Source: Aporhodopirellula aestuarii
Lineage (GTDB): Bacteria > Planctomycetota > Planctomycetia > Pirellulales > Pirellulaceae
NCBI RefSeq assembly: GCF_023701485.1
Contig: NZ_JAMQBK010000032.1
Coordinates: forward strand, 20,307-84,306
Reading direction: 5' to 3'
DNA length: 64,000 nucleotides
How positions within the stretch are numbered: position 1 is the stretch's first letter; each line of letters begins with the position of its first letter. The translations under genes were made by a program, and so were the position numbers. Below the pieces are notes generated by a model. The model was not told the DNA's origin and searched no databases. It worked only from the letters and a program-made list of their open reading frames with translations. This document shows positions 1 through 8,699 of the stretch, piece after piece.

Positions 1-416
1 CGACCTTGGTCAAAATTGCGGCGCAGCCCGGACGGCTGCATCAATGCGCCGACCCGTGGGCATTCCTGTTGCAAATGGCCCGCAACGAATCCCTGCTGAT
101 TCTCCGGCGGCGACCGCGCTGGAATCTGATCGGCGACCTCTGCGATCTGCTGACACGTTGCCGTGTCGACGAATTAGAACGCGAAGAAAGCTACCGCGAG
201 ATCTGGCGGGCAATACGAACCCTGCCGACTCAGCAAAGCGAAGTTGTTGTCCTGAAGATTTGGGAATCGATGACCTTCGCTGAAATCGCGGGTGTGTTGG
301 AGATCTCCCCATCGACCGCCGCGAGCCGGTATCGATACGCGATCGCGAAACTCAACAGTCAACTCCGCGGGAAAATCGAGTCATCGGCGAGCGAGGATCT
401 GCAACATCATGTTTGA
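1..416 (+). CDS. ECF-type RNA polymerase sigma factor, C-terminal part (cut by window edge)
   Basis: The reading frame is open to the left edge, so the true start lies outside the window. What remains shows the end of sigma region 2 (PWAFLLQMARNESLLILRR, resembling the usual AWLFRVARN segment) and a complete region 4 helix-turn-helix (LPTQQSEVVVLKIWESMTF followed by AEIAGVLEISPSTAASRYRY). These are the signatures of a small extracytoplasmic-function sigma factor, which directs RNA polymerase to a restricted set of promoters. The stop overlaps the next gene's ATG by 8 nt, which suggests cotranslation with a membrane protein that could regulate it. It heads the secretion-like operon, so an attractive inference is that it controls it; no target promoter was identified. 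Confidence 0.85.
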   Translation, partial: TLVKIAAQPGRLHQCADPWAFLLQMARNESLLILRRRPRWNLIGDLCDLLTRCRVDELEREESYREIWRAIRTLPTQQSEVVVLKIWESMTFAEIAGVLEISPSTAASRYRYAIAKLNSQLRGKIESSASEDLQHHV

Positions 417-930
417 TCCCTACCCAACCCATCGCACGGGCGACCACTCCAAGCCATTCAACGACGAGTTCGAGAATCTGTTCGGAGACGAATCACTCGG
501 CCCCGATTCCATTAACATGTCACTGCACGGTGACTCCGACTTGGAAGATTTGATTCGTGGTGCCGGCAACTACGTGCGTCCCGGTGATCAACTGCGTGCT
601 CGTATTCTCGAGTCGGTCGCTCACCGACGTGAGCGTCGGTACATGTGGCAGCGTTTCTTTGGCGGTTTCGCCTTGGCAACCACCGTCGTGCTGGCCTTAG
701 TCATCATCGGCCAAATCGGCCTCGCGATCGCCCCACGTGGGCGAACGGCTAGTGACTTGCAACGTCAAGCCGCTCGTCGAGCAAACGCCGATGGGGTTGC
801 TTGGGAGTGGGCGCTCACGGAAGTGGTTTATGATTGGCGTCGTTCCACGACGGGCCGTTTGGATAATCCATCCGTCCCCTCCAAACCGTTCACGCCGCTA
901 TCGACGCAAACCCAAGGCGACGCGCGATGA
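409..930 (+). CDS. Single-pass membrane protein downstream of the sigma factor (possible anti-sigma)
   Basis: This 173-residue protein has an acidic N-terminal half, a basic stretch (RRERRYMWQR) and one strong transmembrane helix near residues 85-106 (FGGFALATTVVLALVIIGQI), then a hydrophilic tail. No zinc-binding anti-sigma motif (HxxxCxxC) is visible. The ATG at 409 was chosen because it overlaps the sigma factor stop; an in-frame upstream extension would run inside that gene. Position and topology resemble planctomycete membrane proteins paired with ECF sigma factors, so an anti-sigma or signalling role is possible but only inferred. Its stop overlaps the next ATG (ATGA), continuing the coupled operon. 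Confidence 0.7.
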   Translation: MFDPYPTHRTGDHSKPFNDEFENLFGDESLGPDSINMSLHGDSDLEDLIRGAGNYVRPGDQLRARILESVAHRRERRYMWQRFFGGFALATTVVLALVIIGQIGLAIAPRGRTASDLQRQAARRANADGVAWEWALTEVVYDWRRSTTGRLDNPSVPSKPFTPLSTQTQGDAR

Positions 931-1898
931 CGGACCATCCTGAGGACACCAATGACTTGACCGAACGCCTGCGATCGTTTCACCAGTCGCTGCGAGCCGC
1001 TGTGATCGCGGGAACAAAACTGGACCTCGGAACACCTCGAGCCACCTCGGCGACAACAACCACGCACCCCGGGTCACCCGTTGCCCGCACACCGCTCGGT
1101 GGAATCGCAACACTCGCCAAGATCGACCAACTCGAGCCGCTGCTCGCGGAGCTTATTCAATCGGAACAAACTCAAACGGGTAAAGCCGCAACGCCCGAGG
1201 AGCAGGATGTGCCGCATACTCTGCCCACATCCTATGTTTCCGCCTTTCGCGTGTTTCAACAAACCCGCCGCATTGATCTAATCCTTGATTCGCTCACGCT
1301 GACGCGGACGATTGCGGACGACCTCGCCGGAGCGGTTCGACCGGTCTGGTTTTACCTTGCCATGATGCTGGTCGTCGCCACCGCGGGAGTTGCCATTTTT
1401 GCGAATTTCTCGTCTCCCAAAATAGCCGCGATTCGAGCGGATTTGGAGCTGACGCCCGCTGGCGAAACTAGCGAATCGTGGATAGCAGAACCCAACCTCA
1501 AGGGACTGTTGGTGGCGTTGCCACTGTTGGCTGCCGGCATGATCTTGCTGGGCGTGACGACAAAAGGATCCGCGGCAATCGTCACCGGTTTGGGCGGGCG
1601 TCGCTATCGCACAGACCGATCGCGTGCCGTCCTTGCGGAAATAGAAAGAGCACGCTGCGGAGACGACAGCACTTCGGATCCCTCCGCACGCCGCAACCGT
1701 TTATCGCTGATCTCGAGAAACGCCGGTTCCTTGGCCCAGCATCGGTTGACGCGGCTCAAGATCGGACTGCCTTCCCTGCTGATCGCTGTGCTCGGCGGCG
1801 GCGGTGCGCTGCTGTATTGTCTGACCCTGTTCGGCCCCTTGATTTGGCTGATCCACGACTTAGCCACCATCGCCACCGAGCATGGAGTATGGCCGTGA
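927..1898 (+). CDS. GspF-like inner-membrane protein, divergent copy
   Basis: This 323-residue protein has a soluble N-terminal half and three hydrophobic segments, near residues 140-160 (WFYLAMMLVVATAGVAIFA), 190-210 and 280-315. The arrangement, a segment ending TIADDLAGAVRP followed by a hairpin-like membrane region, resembles a T2SSF domain of type II secretion/type IV pilus platform proteins, but it is more divergent than the next two genes and lacks a clear FxxMFxEFG motif. The ATG overlaps the previous stop. The last bases overlap the following gene by 10 nt. It is probably part of the inner-membrane platform of a pseudopilus system; family assignment rests mostly on context and topology. 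Confidence 0.6.
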   Translation: MTDHPEDTNDLTERLRSFHQSLRAAVIAGTKLDLGTPRATSATTTTHPGSPVARTPLGGIATLAKIDQLEPLLAELIQSEQTQTGKAATPEEQDVPHTLPTSYVSAFRVFQQTRRIDLILDSLTLTRTIADDLAGAVRPVWFYLAMMLVVATAGVAIFANFSSPKIAAIRADLELTPAGETSESWIAEPNLKGLLVALPLLAAGMILLGVTTKGSAAIVTGLGGRRYRTDRSRAVLAEIERARCGDDSTSDPSARRNRLSLISRNAGSLAQHRLTRLKIGLPSLLIAVLGGGGALLYCLTLFGPLIWLIHDLATIATEHGVWP

Positions 1899-3118
1899 CC
1901 GATGCACAGAACTCGCCGGAAACCGATACCCAGTGGATCAACGCCTGGCTCCCTTTCCAAGACAAGATCGTTTCCGCGATCACGCTGACCGCTGACGCTT
2001 TATCGGGAACGGCTCGCCGGAAACTCCATCGCCTGGCGGATGAAATCGCGTTCGTCCGTTCCGAAACCGATGTGCTGAAAAACCCGCTGGCGTTGGAAAT
2101 CTTTCTCAATCTTGCGTCGATACCAAATGTCGCGGATGCATTGACCTCGTTTGTCAAAACAGCGCCATCGAGTGGTTTCCAGTCGGAAGCCGAACCATCG
2201 GACACTTCGACCGAATCCGATCGATCGACAAGAGATCTAGAAACGAAAATCGAATCCGCCGTCAACAGCGTCTTGTTGGCGCACCAACCGGTCCAAGCCA
2301 ACCGTCAAAACATCATCACCGTCGTCGCCTACCCCGTCGTCGTACTGGGCATTTGCTGTCTCGTGCTGGGATTGATCAGCGTGATTGTGGTGCCGACATT
2401 CCAACAAATGTTCGACGAGTTCGGGCTACAACTCCCGATGTTCACCCGGATCCTTTTCGGCGTTTCCGATTTCATTCAGTCACCAATGACGTATGTCGGC
2501 TTGGCTTTGTTCTTGACCTGCTGTGGGCTATTCGCTTGGCTTCGATGGGGCGCGTCGTCCCCACTGCATGCCCGGGCTGCCAAAACAGCGGGCTCGGCGG
2601 TCAATCTGCATGGCTCAGGTTTACGTTCGACACGCGGTGCCTGGGCGGATTGGGCATGGCACGTGTCGTTACTGATGCGTGCGGGGCGGTGCAAAGCCGA
2701 TGCGATTGAAATGGCCGGCGCGGCATCGAATCAATTGTGGCTGCGCCGTGGCAGCGGGTTCTGGGCCGATGCGATTCGCAGTGGAGAAAACCCTTTCCAT
2801 GGAGTCACTCATTTTCGCAGCGTGCCGTGCCATTTGCTCGCTGACGCACTCGGTATCGATATCGCCCTGAGTCAACCGCCCCGCCCCCGCCCCGGCGTAT
2901 CCCCCGCGACTCCGGCGAACGCCGATTCGCTGAAGCTCTATCAAGCGGGTGTGCTACGTGACATCGCCGAAATCTATTGGGATCGGGATCAACGCGGCAA
3001 GGTTTGGCAATTGGGTTGGTTGTCACCCCTGATCATTTTCGGCGTCGGCTTCATCATTTGGTTTGCCGTCATTGCGCTCTTCGCGCCACTGGTTGAGCTG
3101 ATCACAGGGTTATCATGA
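1889..3118 (+). CDS. Type II secretion system F family platform protein
   Basis: This 409-residue protein contains a T2SSF domain. The segment YPVVVLGICCLVLGLISVIV leads into VVPTFQQMFDEFGLQLPMFT, the typical pattern of GspF/PilC proteins, which form the inner-membrane platform around the assembly ATPase. Further hydrophobic segments lie near residues 205-225 and 380-405. The ATG at 1889 was chosen because it overlaps the previous stop (1896-1898); the open frame continues upstream only as an overlap of that gene. A second T2SSF repeat is not obvious, so each of the three adjacent proteins may supply part of a platform. No GspE ATPase gene lies in the window; it would have to be upstream or elsewhere. 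Confidence 0.85.
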   Translation: MAVTDAQNSPETDTQWINAWLPFQDKIVSAITLTADALSGTARRKLHRLADEIAFVRSETDVLKNPLALEIFLNLASIPNVADALTSFVKTAPSSGFQSEAEPSDTSTESDRSTRDLETKIESAVNSVLLAHQPVQANRQNIITVVAYPVVVLGICCLVLGLISVIVVPTFQQMFDEFGLQLPMFTRILFGVSDFIQSPMTYVGLALFLTCCGLFAWLRWGASSPLHARAAKTAGSAVNLHGSGLRSTRGAWADWAWHVSLLMRAGRCKADAIEMAGAASNQLWLRRGSGFWADAIRSGENPFHGVTHFRSVPCHLLADALGIDIALSQPPRPRPGVSPATPANADSLKLYQAGVLRDIAEIYWDRDQRGKVWQLGWLSPLIIFGVGFIIWFAVIALFAPLVELITGLS

Positions 3119-4158
3119 GCAACGCGGAGCATTCCTTCTTTCAAGTCACCGCGCCGCATGAACGAGCGCTCGTGCGGGTGCTGGCGATCTCGCTGCGACG
3201 GCGTCTCAACACGGCGATGATGGTCGACCGACTAGCCCATGAGTTCACACGCGGACCTGGTCGGGCGTTACGGCAGGTGGCCCGCCTGCTTGCTGAAGGA
3301 ACTCCCATTGTCGATTCGCTTGAACAGACGCCCCGCGCCCTCGACCCAACGGCGGTCTTGCTGCTGCGACTCGCGGCCGAAACCGGCACCTTGCCCGAAA
3401 CACTGCAATCGCTCGTTACGACCAACGGGCCATCCGATCCCGTCAAAGACCTCCACAAGACTTCGGTTGAAAACCAGCTTTATCAGGTCGCGATCGGCTT
3501 CATGATGGCGTGGCTGATGATCACGTTCTTGCTGACATTCATCATCCCAACCTTCAAAAAGATGTTCGAGGAGTTTGGCGTCGAATTACCAGCGACAATG
3601 CTGTTGCTCATTGCGATCGGTGATTATTGGCTCTTGATGCTATTACTGTCTCTCATATTTTTCATGCTGCTCTTAACCGTGGGACCGTTCGCTTTTGGGA
3701 AATCGATGTGGCCGTTTGGCTTAGGTCGGCGGATTCCGCGAGCGGGGTCGGACCTGCTCGCTTTATTCGCGATCATCATTCAATCGGGCCGTCCGCTGGC
3801 GTCAGGCATCGACACGTTATCTCGAATACATCCGGTCGGTCGCCTCCGCAAACGTTTGGTCGTCGCGTCGACGTCGATTGACCAGGGTGAAGACGCTTGG
3901 CAAGCACTCGCGACTGAAAAAATTATCGGCCCTAAAACTTTGGCCGCTCTTCAACTCGCCGAAGATAAGACCGCACAAGCATGGTTGTTGCGTCGCGCGG
4001 CGCGACTGCGCAAGTCGTGGACAGATCTCTGGACCGCTTCCATTATCCGGTTCTTTTCCATGGCGTTACTGCTGATGTTGGCCGCAATCGTCATGCTGGC
4101 TGCGGTGGCAGTTTTCATGTCAGTGTATGGACTCGTTGATGCGTTGGCGGCGTTATAG
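3115..4158 (+). CDS. Type II secretion system F family platform protein
   Basis: This 347-residue protein starts in an ATGA overlap with the previous gene. It has a cytoplasmic helical N-terminal domain, then a T2SSF membrane unit (FMMAWLMITFLLTFIIPTF followed by KKMFEEFGVELPATMLLLI) and a second helical domain ending in a C-terminal membrane helix (MALLLMLAAIVMLAAVAVF). The motif F(K/Q)xMF(D/E)EFG is shared with the gene upstream, so the two are probably diverged paralogues. The role is the inner-membrane platform for pseudopilus assembly. A spacer of only 8 nt separates it from the first pseudopilin gene. Confidence 0.88.
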   Translation: MSNAEHSFFQVTAPHERALVRVLAISLRRRLNTAMMVDRLAHEFTRGPGRALRQVARLLAEGTPIVDSLEQTPRALDPTAVLLLRLAAETGTLPETLQSLVTTNGPSDPVKDLHKTSVENQLYQVAIGFMMAWLMITFLLTFIIPTFKKMFEEFGVELPATMLLLIAIGDYWLLMLLLSLIFFMLLLTVGPFAFGKSMWPFGLGRRIPRAGSDLLALFAIIIQSGRPLASGIDTLSRIHPVGRLRKRLVVASTSIDQGEDAWQALATEKIIGPKTLAALQLAEDKTAQAWLLRRAARLRKSWTDLWTASIIRFFSMALLLMLAAIVMLAAVAVFMSVYGLVDALAAL

Positions 4159-4166
4159 GTGATTCG

Positions 4167-4574
4167 ATGAAAAAGAACCAACCACAATTACCCCGACGTC
4201 GCGGAGTCACCATGATCGAATGTGTGGTCGCCGCCTCAATCCTGCTGGTGGCGATGAGCACCGTCACGACGATGGCTTTTCGCGTCAATCGCGTATGGAT
4301 CGACGTTGCCGATCAGCGGATCGCCATGAATGAATTGGCCAATGCGATCGAATCGATTACCGCATTACCCGCCGAAACAATCGACGATGCCATCAAGGAA
4401 CTGCAACCTTCCGCGACAGCCACGGCAAGCCTGGATCAACCACAACTATCAGGCATTCGCATGAATGATGAACTCGGTGACCGCGTGGTGCTGACGTTAA
4501 CGTGGAGGTCAACGCATCCGCTTCACCCTGTCCAGCTGATCGGCTGGATCGATCCGCCGGAGGCGACACCGTGA
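4167..4574 (+). CDS. Type IV prepilin-like minor pseudopilin (GspI-like)
   Basis: This 135-residue protein has a prepilin leader: a basic N-terminus (MKKNQPQLPRRRG) followed by VTMIECVVAASILLVAMST. Glutamate is the fifth residue after the cleavage-site glycine, as required for type IV prepilins processed and methylated by the peptidase GspO/PilD. The short length and position before a GspJ-like and a GspK-like protein fit a GspI-type minor pseudopilin, which would sit in the tip complex of the pseudopilus. Its stop overlaps the GTG of the next gene. The prepilin class is clear; the GspI assignment is positional. Confidence 0.78.
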   Translation: MKKNQPQLPRRRGVTMIECVVAASILLVAMSTVTTMAFRVNRVWIDVADQRIAMNELANAIESITALPAETIDDAIKELQPSATATASLDQPQLSGIRMNDELGDRVVLTLTWRSTHPLHPVQLIGWIDPPEATP

Positions 4575-5164
4575 ACGGAACTCCCCAACATCGTACCGGG
4601 TCATCGCTGATCGAAATCATCGTACTCCTGTCGGTCTCGTCGACACTATTTGTAATCGCAATCGGTTGGATTCACCAATCGTTTCGCTTGGCATCGATCA
4701 TGCGGGATCACGAGCGACATCACCAAAGTCTGCTTCGACTATCACGACAATTCCGCGACGACGCCCACCTCGCCACACAGGTGACCAGCGAAGGCGACAC
4801 GATGATTTTCCAAGCCGATGAGTTTGAGATTCAGTATCGCCGCGATGGCAATACGGTCCGCCGCAGCCTTCGAAATTCATCCGATGATGCTGCGTCCGGC
4901 GAAGAAAGTTACCAACTTTCTGAACACACCGCGGTCCGCTTCGACATCGACGAAACTCCCGACTGGGTCGCCCTCACCGTCCACCGCGTTGATCCTGCTA
5001 GTAGGTCAAACGCAGAAAGCGGCGAGGAAACCGAAACCGAAATCGACGATTCGCCTCGCGATGTCGCAATCCGCGCCGCCGTCGGACGATGGCGTGGTGA
5101 TCGCGACGAGCCGCTCGCCCCCGAATCCACGGACAGCCTTGAGTCCGAGGAGGCACAACCGTGA
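4571..5164 (+). CDS. Type IV prepilin-like minor pseudopilin (GspJ-like)
   Basis: The GTG at 4571 overlaps the previous stop and gives a 197-residue protein with a prepilin leader (NGTPQHRTG then SSLIEIIVLLSVSSTLFVIA, glutamate at position +5). The remainder is a soluble domain rich in charged residues with an acidic C-terminal third. Size and position between a GspI-like and a GspK-like protein suggest a GspJ-type tip subunit. An upstream ATG at 4502 exists but lies inside the preceding gene and would put about 40 residues before the hydrophobic helix, which is unlike a prepilin. Its stop overlaps the next GTG. Confidence 0.75.
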   Translation: MNGTPQHRTGSSLIEIIVLLSVSSTLFVIAIGWIHQSFRLASIMRDHERHHQSLLRLSRQFRDDAHLATQVTSEGDTMIFQADEFEIQYRRDGNTVRRSLRNSSDDAASGEESYQLSEHTAVRFDIDETPDWVALTVHRVDPASRSNAESGEETETEIDDSPRDVAIRAAVGRWRGDRDEPLAPESTDSLESEEAQP

Positions 5165-5655
5165 CTCCGCCCCCATACCCACGCCACCGCTTAAACGCAC
5201 TTCCACGTAGGCAACCCCATCGCGGAGCCATCTTGCTCGCGGTACTGGTTTGCTTGGTGGTCGCATCGGCAATTACCGGACTGGCGATGCAAACGAGCCT
5301 ACGTGCCCGACACCAGATGAAGGTTCACTGGCAACTCGAACAAACTCGTATGTTGCTCGATGTTGGTATTCGTCGCACTCTGAAACTTGCTGCTGAAGAC
5401 GTCGACTACGAAGGCGAGTCGTGGGTCCTCGACGATGCGTTTGAAACTTTTTCCCAAGCTCGAGTCGAAATCAAATCGCTTCCTCCGGACGAATCCAACG
5501 AACAAGCGTCAAGACGATTCGAAATCATCGCGACCATCCACAATCTCGATTCGGTACCGGTCCAAACCAAACGTTCGCGCATCATCCCGGTGCAAATCTC
5601 CTCATCTTCAAACGAATCCGACTCTGCCAATAACGGCCCGTCCGATAACTCTTAG
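5161..5655 (+). CDS. GspK/PilX-like pseudopilin
   Basis: This 164-residue protein begins at a GTG overlapping the previous stop. It has a basic leader (RRQPHRG) followed by AILLAVLVCLVVASAITGLA. As in GspK, the usual glutamate at +5 is absent from the hydrophobic helix. The soluble part is much shorter than in enterobacterial GspK (over 300 residues), so this may be a reduced tip protein or a PilX-like subunit. It closes the run of overlapping genes; the DUF1559 gene follows after 9 nt. Confidence 0.68.
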   Translation: MTPPPYPRHRLNALPRRQPHRGAILLAVLVCLVVASAITGLAMQTSLRARHQMKVHWQLEQTRMLLDVGIRRTLKLAAEDVDYEGESWVLDDAFETFSQARVEIKSLPPDESNEQASRRFEIIATIHNLDSVPVQTKRSRIIPVQISSSSNESDSANNGPSDNS

Positions 5656-5664
5656 GAGCTTCCC

Positions 5665-6570
5665 ATGACTCGAAAATCACATCGCACATCGACTGCGTTT
5701 ACATTGGTGGAACTGCTGGTCGTCATCGCAATCATCGGCGTGTTGGTCGGACTGCTGTTACCAGCCGTCCAAGCCGCCCGCGAGGCCGCCCGACGTTGCT
5801 CGTGCTCAAACAACTTGGCCCAACTCGGCCTTGCCACACACAACTTCGAATTCTCGAGAGAACACTTGCCCGCCGGTTCTATCAACCCGACCGGTCCAAT
5901 CCTTAGCGAACCAGTAGGGCAACACGTCGGGTACCTCGTACAACTCTGCCCTTACATCGAACAACAAGCAATTGCGAATCAATTCGACATTGCCTTGGGA
6001 ACATACGACCCCGCCAACGCACCGGCTCGCGCCCAAACGATCAGCACATACCTTTGTCCGTCGTTTCCCTATGGGCAGAACAACGACTTCTCGTCAGGGC
6101 TAACCAATTACGCAGGATGCCATCACCACACCGAAGCCCCGATCGACGCTGATAACACGGGCCTGCTGTTTCTCAATAGCCGCGTACGCTACGGCGACAT
6201 TTCCGACGGAAGTTCGCACACGATCCTGATCGGCGAGATGACTCCCGAGCAATCGAGCCTGGGATGGGCATCGGGCACCCGCGCCTCCCTGCGGAACACG
6301 GGTTCCTTCGGCGGAAAATCGATGTCGCCGAACACAACCGATCAAGAGAACCTCGGCGACGGATTCGACATAACGGGCGACGGCGACTTGGGTGAAAGCA
6401 ATGAAGCCGACAAGAAATATGTTGGTGGATTTGGCAGCAAACATGCAGGCGGTGCCCAGTTCTGCTTCGCCGACGGCTCAATTCGCTTTTTAACCCATTC
6501 CATCGACCCGGTTCTGTATCAGAACCTCGGACACCGAGCCGATGGCGCCATGATGGGCATCGAATATTAG
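5665..6570 (+). CDS. DUF1559 prepilin-type protein (planctomycete major pseudopilin-like)
   Basis: This 301-residue protein has a canonical prepilin leader (TAFTLVELLVVIAIIGVLVG) followed directly by the stretch LLPAVQAAREAARR, the hallmark of the DUF1559/SBP_bac_10-like family that is hugely expanded in Planctomycetes. The C-terminus carries the other family hallmark, an H-x(n)-FADGS motif (KHAGGAQFCFADGSIRFL). A ribosome-binding site (TAGGAGCTTCCC) precedes the ATG. The end-of-operon position suggests it is the main pseudopilin of the system encoded upstream, but family members are usually of unknown function. Downstream, the next gene converges from the other strand. Confidence 0.92.
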   Translation: MTRKSHRTSTAFTLVELLVVIAIIGVLVGLLLPAVQAAREAARRCSCSNNLAQLGLATHNFEFSREHLPAGSINPTGPILSEPVGQHVGYLVQLCPYIEQQAIANQFDIALGTYDPANAPARAQTISTYLCPSFPYGQNNDFSSGLTNYAGCHHHTEAPIDADNTGLLFLNSRVRYGDISDGSSHTILIGEMTPEQSSLGWASGTRASLRNTGSFGGKSMSPNTTDQENLGDGFDITGDGDLGESNEADKKYVGGFGSKHAGGAQFCFADGSIRFLTHSIDPVLYQNLGHRADGAMMGIEY

Positions 6571-6634
6571 TCACCCAGCGGCAGGCAAAACTGTTTTCCG
6601 TCGCAGCGTGCACAATCAATTTTGCGTGCCACGA

Positions 6635-7915
6635 TCAAAACTGAACTGCCGCTTCTTGCATCGCGTCGAAGCGGTTCATCCATCGTTCGTCGCGAGTACC
6701 ATCCCAACGATCCGAAGCGGAACGCAGCACACCCCGGATATCATGGGTCCATCCCTCTTGCTCGGCGATCGCAATCGCGAGCTTTAATTGGTAGCGAGCT
6801 TGCGGCAAAATCGGGACGCCGCGAGCCTTCAACGACAGTTGCCCCAAATCGAGCTCGTGCCAAGAATCGCCTTCGTTGTCCTCCGCGACAAACTCACGAA
6901 GACCAGGCGACAGATCGTCCAACGTGCTGCGATGAACCTCAACATGCACGCGACTGTTGTGCGGCGAATACAACGCCCACGACAACCAATGATCCCAATG
7001 CCAATCGCCACGATCATATCGCCCCCGTCGCTCCGTCATGGGGAGTGTCACTGCCGCCAACACGATCACGGACGCCAGTGACACACGAAGGGACCGACAG
7101 CAAATATCTTCGTTTTCCGGCAACCTTGGGTCCGAAGTCGCGTCTGAACGATGCCGTTGCGGATAGACAAACAACCAATACGCCTGCCCCGCCAAAACGG
7201 CGTTCCAACAGATCACTCCGGGACTGTGACCCATTCCCCATGGGGACAAAATCACAATCAATCCGAGATGCATCCCGATCGCCATCACACCGCCAATCAA
7301 GCGTGTCCGCGGAACGATCAGCAGCAGGGCCAGCGTTAACTCTGCCACCGGAAAAACACCTGCGGCGAACAATCGGCTGCGTTGGCCCCACTGTCCAACA
7401 TCGATCCCAATCCAGCTTGTGACGGTACTCAAAAAATCTTGACCGACCGTGTGCAAAAACTGGAAATCGAATTTCCCGATCGAGCTGTAAAAGTAGATGC
7501 TAATCGTCAACACTCGGAAGGCGGTCGCCGTGAGACGAGAGGACAACAAGCAAAACAGACATGCGTAAAGAAATGACTGATACGCCCACGGTTGCAAACG
7601 GTGCTGATCAGCAACAAATCCAAACGCCAACGCAACGGCAATGACCAACCAGCCCATGCGCCGGAACAATGGCGTACGATCGGCGAAAAAGACAACGCCA
7701 CAGGAACCGATCGTCAACGGAATCAAGGCCCAACTGACGCTTGAAATCAACCACCGCGGCACCGCGAAAAAGGGGACCGCCGGATAGAACGTTGTATACG
7801 TCCACTCGGGAGGCACCCACAGCCGAAACGACGCGGCGATCAAGAGTGCCAGTGACGCGGCCCAGTACCGCGACATCGGATCGTGACGATCGAGTTGCTT
7901 CGTCGAAAAATTCAT
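6635..7915 (-). CDS. Polytopic membrane protein, DoxX/HTTM-like
   Basis: This 426-residue protein has about eight to nine hydrophobic segments in the first 310 residues, with a middle stretch (YFYSSIGKFDFQFLHTVG) and a later one (FPVAELTLALLLIVPRTR) typical of DoxX/MauE/HTTM-like proteins, then a hydrophilic C-terminal domain. No catalytic motif is recognised. Its ATG overlaps the stop of the upstream DNA glycosylase gene by 1 nt (TGATG), so the two are probably translationally coupled. Long open frames on the opposite strand here read as shadows. The specific function is unknown. Confidence 0.8.
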   Translation of the reverse strand: MNFSTKQLDRHDPMSRYWAASLALLIAASFRLWVPPEWTYTTFYPAVPFFAVPRWLISSVSWALIPLTIGSCGVVFFADRTPLFRRMGWLVIAVALAFGFVADQHRLQPWAYQSFLYACLFCLLSSRLTATAFRVLTISIYFYSSIGKFDFQFLHTVGQDFLSTVTSWIGIDVGQWGQRSRLFAAGVFPVAELTLALLLIVPRTRLIGGVMAIGMHLGLIVILSPWGMGHSPGVICWNAVLAGQAYWLFVYPQRHRSDATSDPRLPENEDICCRSLRVSLASVIVLAAVTLPMTERRGRYDRGDWHWDHWLSWALYSPHNSRVHVEVHRSTLDDLSPGLREFVAEDNEGDSWHELDLGQLSLKARGVPILPQARYQLKLAIAIAEQEGWTHDIRGVLRSASDRWDGTRDERWMNRFDAMQEAAVQF

Positions 7916-8601
7916 CAGCTAACAATCGCCGTGGATCGGTTTCGGTTGAACAAGTACAGCGTCCAAATCATTTTGGTTGCCATGGAGCGGTATGGTCGCC
8001 AAACCTCGGCCCGCTCGCAAATCGCGTCGACGGATGGACCAACCGATGGATCGAGTTCTTGAATCCCTTTGACGAGTGCGAGGTCGCCGATGGGCAGGAT
8101 ATCATCCCGCCGCAATGCCATCAGCAAATAGATGTCGGCCGTCCAGTTTCCCAATCCCATTCTCTCCGTGATGGATTGACGAACCTCATGGTCGTCCATC
8201 GACGCGAGCGCGGCGATCGAAAACTTTCGCTGCCGCACATCGTTAGCGAGCAAGCTGACGTAACGTGCCTTCTGACGACTGAGCCCACATCGTCGCAGGT
8301 CCTCGTCGCTGAGCGTTAAAATCCGTTTGGCATTGATCACCCCGCCACACGCTGATCGCAACCGATCAAAGGTTACCTTGGCGGAGGCTAAGGACACCTG
8401 CTGCTCGAGGATGATTCGAGTGAATGTTGCGAACGTAGCAGGTCGCGTCCAGGCAAGCGGTTCGCCGACGCGTTCACGAACGAGTTTGAGCTGCCCGTCG
8501 CGACGACAAAGGTCGTCCAGCGGAGAGTGAACCGGGTGATTGCTTCGCAACGACAAAGACTCAATTCCAATCGGGCACCTGACGCAAACGCGGCGAGACA
8601 T
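7915..8601 (-). CDS. DNA-3-methyladenine glycosylase II family protein (HhH-GPD)
   Basis: This 228-residue protein belongs to the HhH-GPD base-excision repair superfamily, closest in layout to AlkA. The FATFTRIILEQQVSLASAKV segment matches the family's conserved IxxQQVS motif. The helix-hairpin-helix (MGLGNWTADIYLLMALR) is followed by LPIGDLAL, where the aspartate matches the catalytic Asp of AlkA. It would remove alkylated bases. It is shorter than E. coli AlkA (282) and lacks that protein's N-terminal subdomain. The annotated ATG lies in the loop of a 10-bp hairpin (8588-8618), and a TTG start about 15-17 codons downstream is a plausible alternative. Confidence 0.87.
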   Translation of the reverse strand: MSRRVCVRCPIGIESLSLRSNHPVHSPLDDLCRRDGQLKLVRERVGEPLAWTRPATFATFTRIILEQQVSLASAKVTFDRLRSACGGVINAKRILTLSDEDLRRCGLSRQKARYVSLLANDVRQRKFSIAALASMDDHEVRQSITERMGLGNWTADIYLLMALRRDDILPIGDLALVKGIQELDPSVGPSVDAICERAEVWRPYRSMATKMIWTLYLFNRNRSTAIVS

Positions 8602-8618
8602 TCAATGCCTCGCCGCGT
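8588..8618. repeat. Perfect 10-bp inverted repeat over the glycosylase start codon
   Basis: Arms at 8588-8597 (ACGCGGCGAG) and 8609-8618 (CTCGCCGCGT) pair perfectly around an 11-nt loop that contains the proposed ATG of the glycosylase gene. No T-run follows on either strand, so it is not a normal intrinsic terminator. It could end the isocitrate dehydrogenase transcript, hide the start codon, or be a protein-binding site. Confidence 0.6.
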
Positions 8619-8699
8619 GCGATGTTTGTTAATGACGGAGTCGCGGTCATTGAGACGACCGCTCCGATGCCGACACGTGCGATCGGACCGGGCAGAGAC

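Noticed and set aside
6622..7422. 266-residue plus-strand frame opposite the DoxX-like gene
   Set aside because: Arg/Pro-rich composition without domains; it lies wholly antisense to the better-supported membrane-protein gene.
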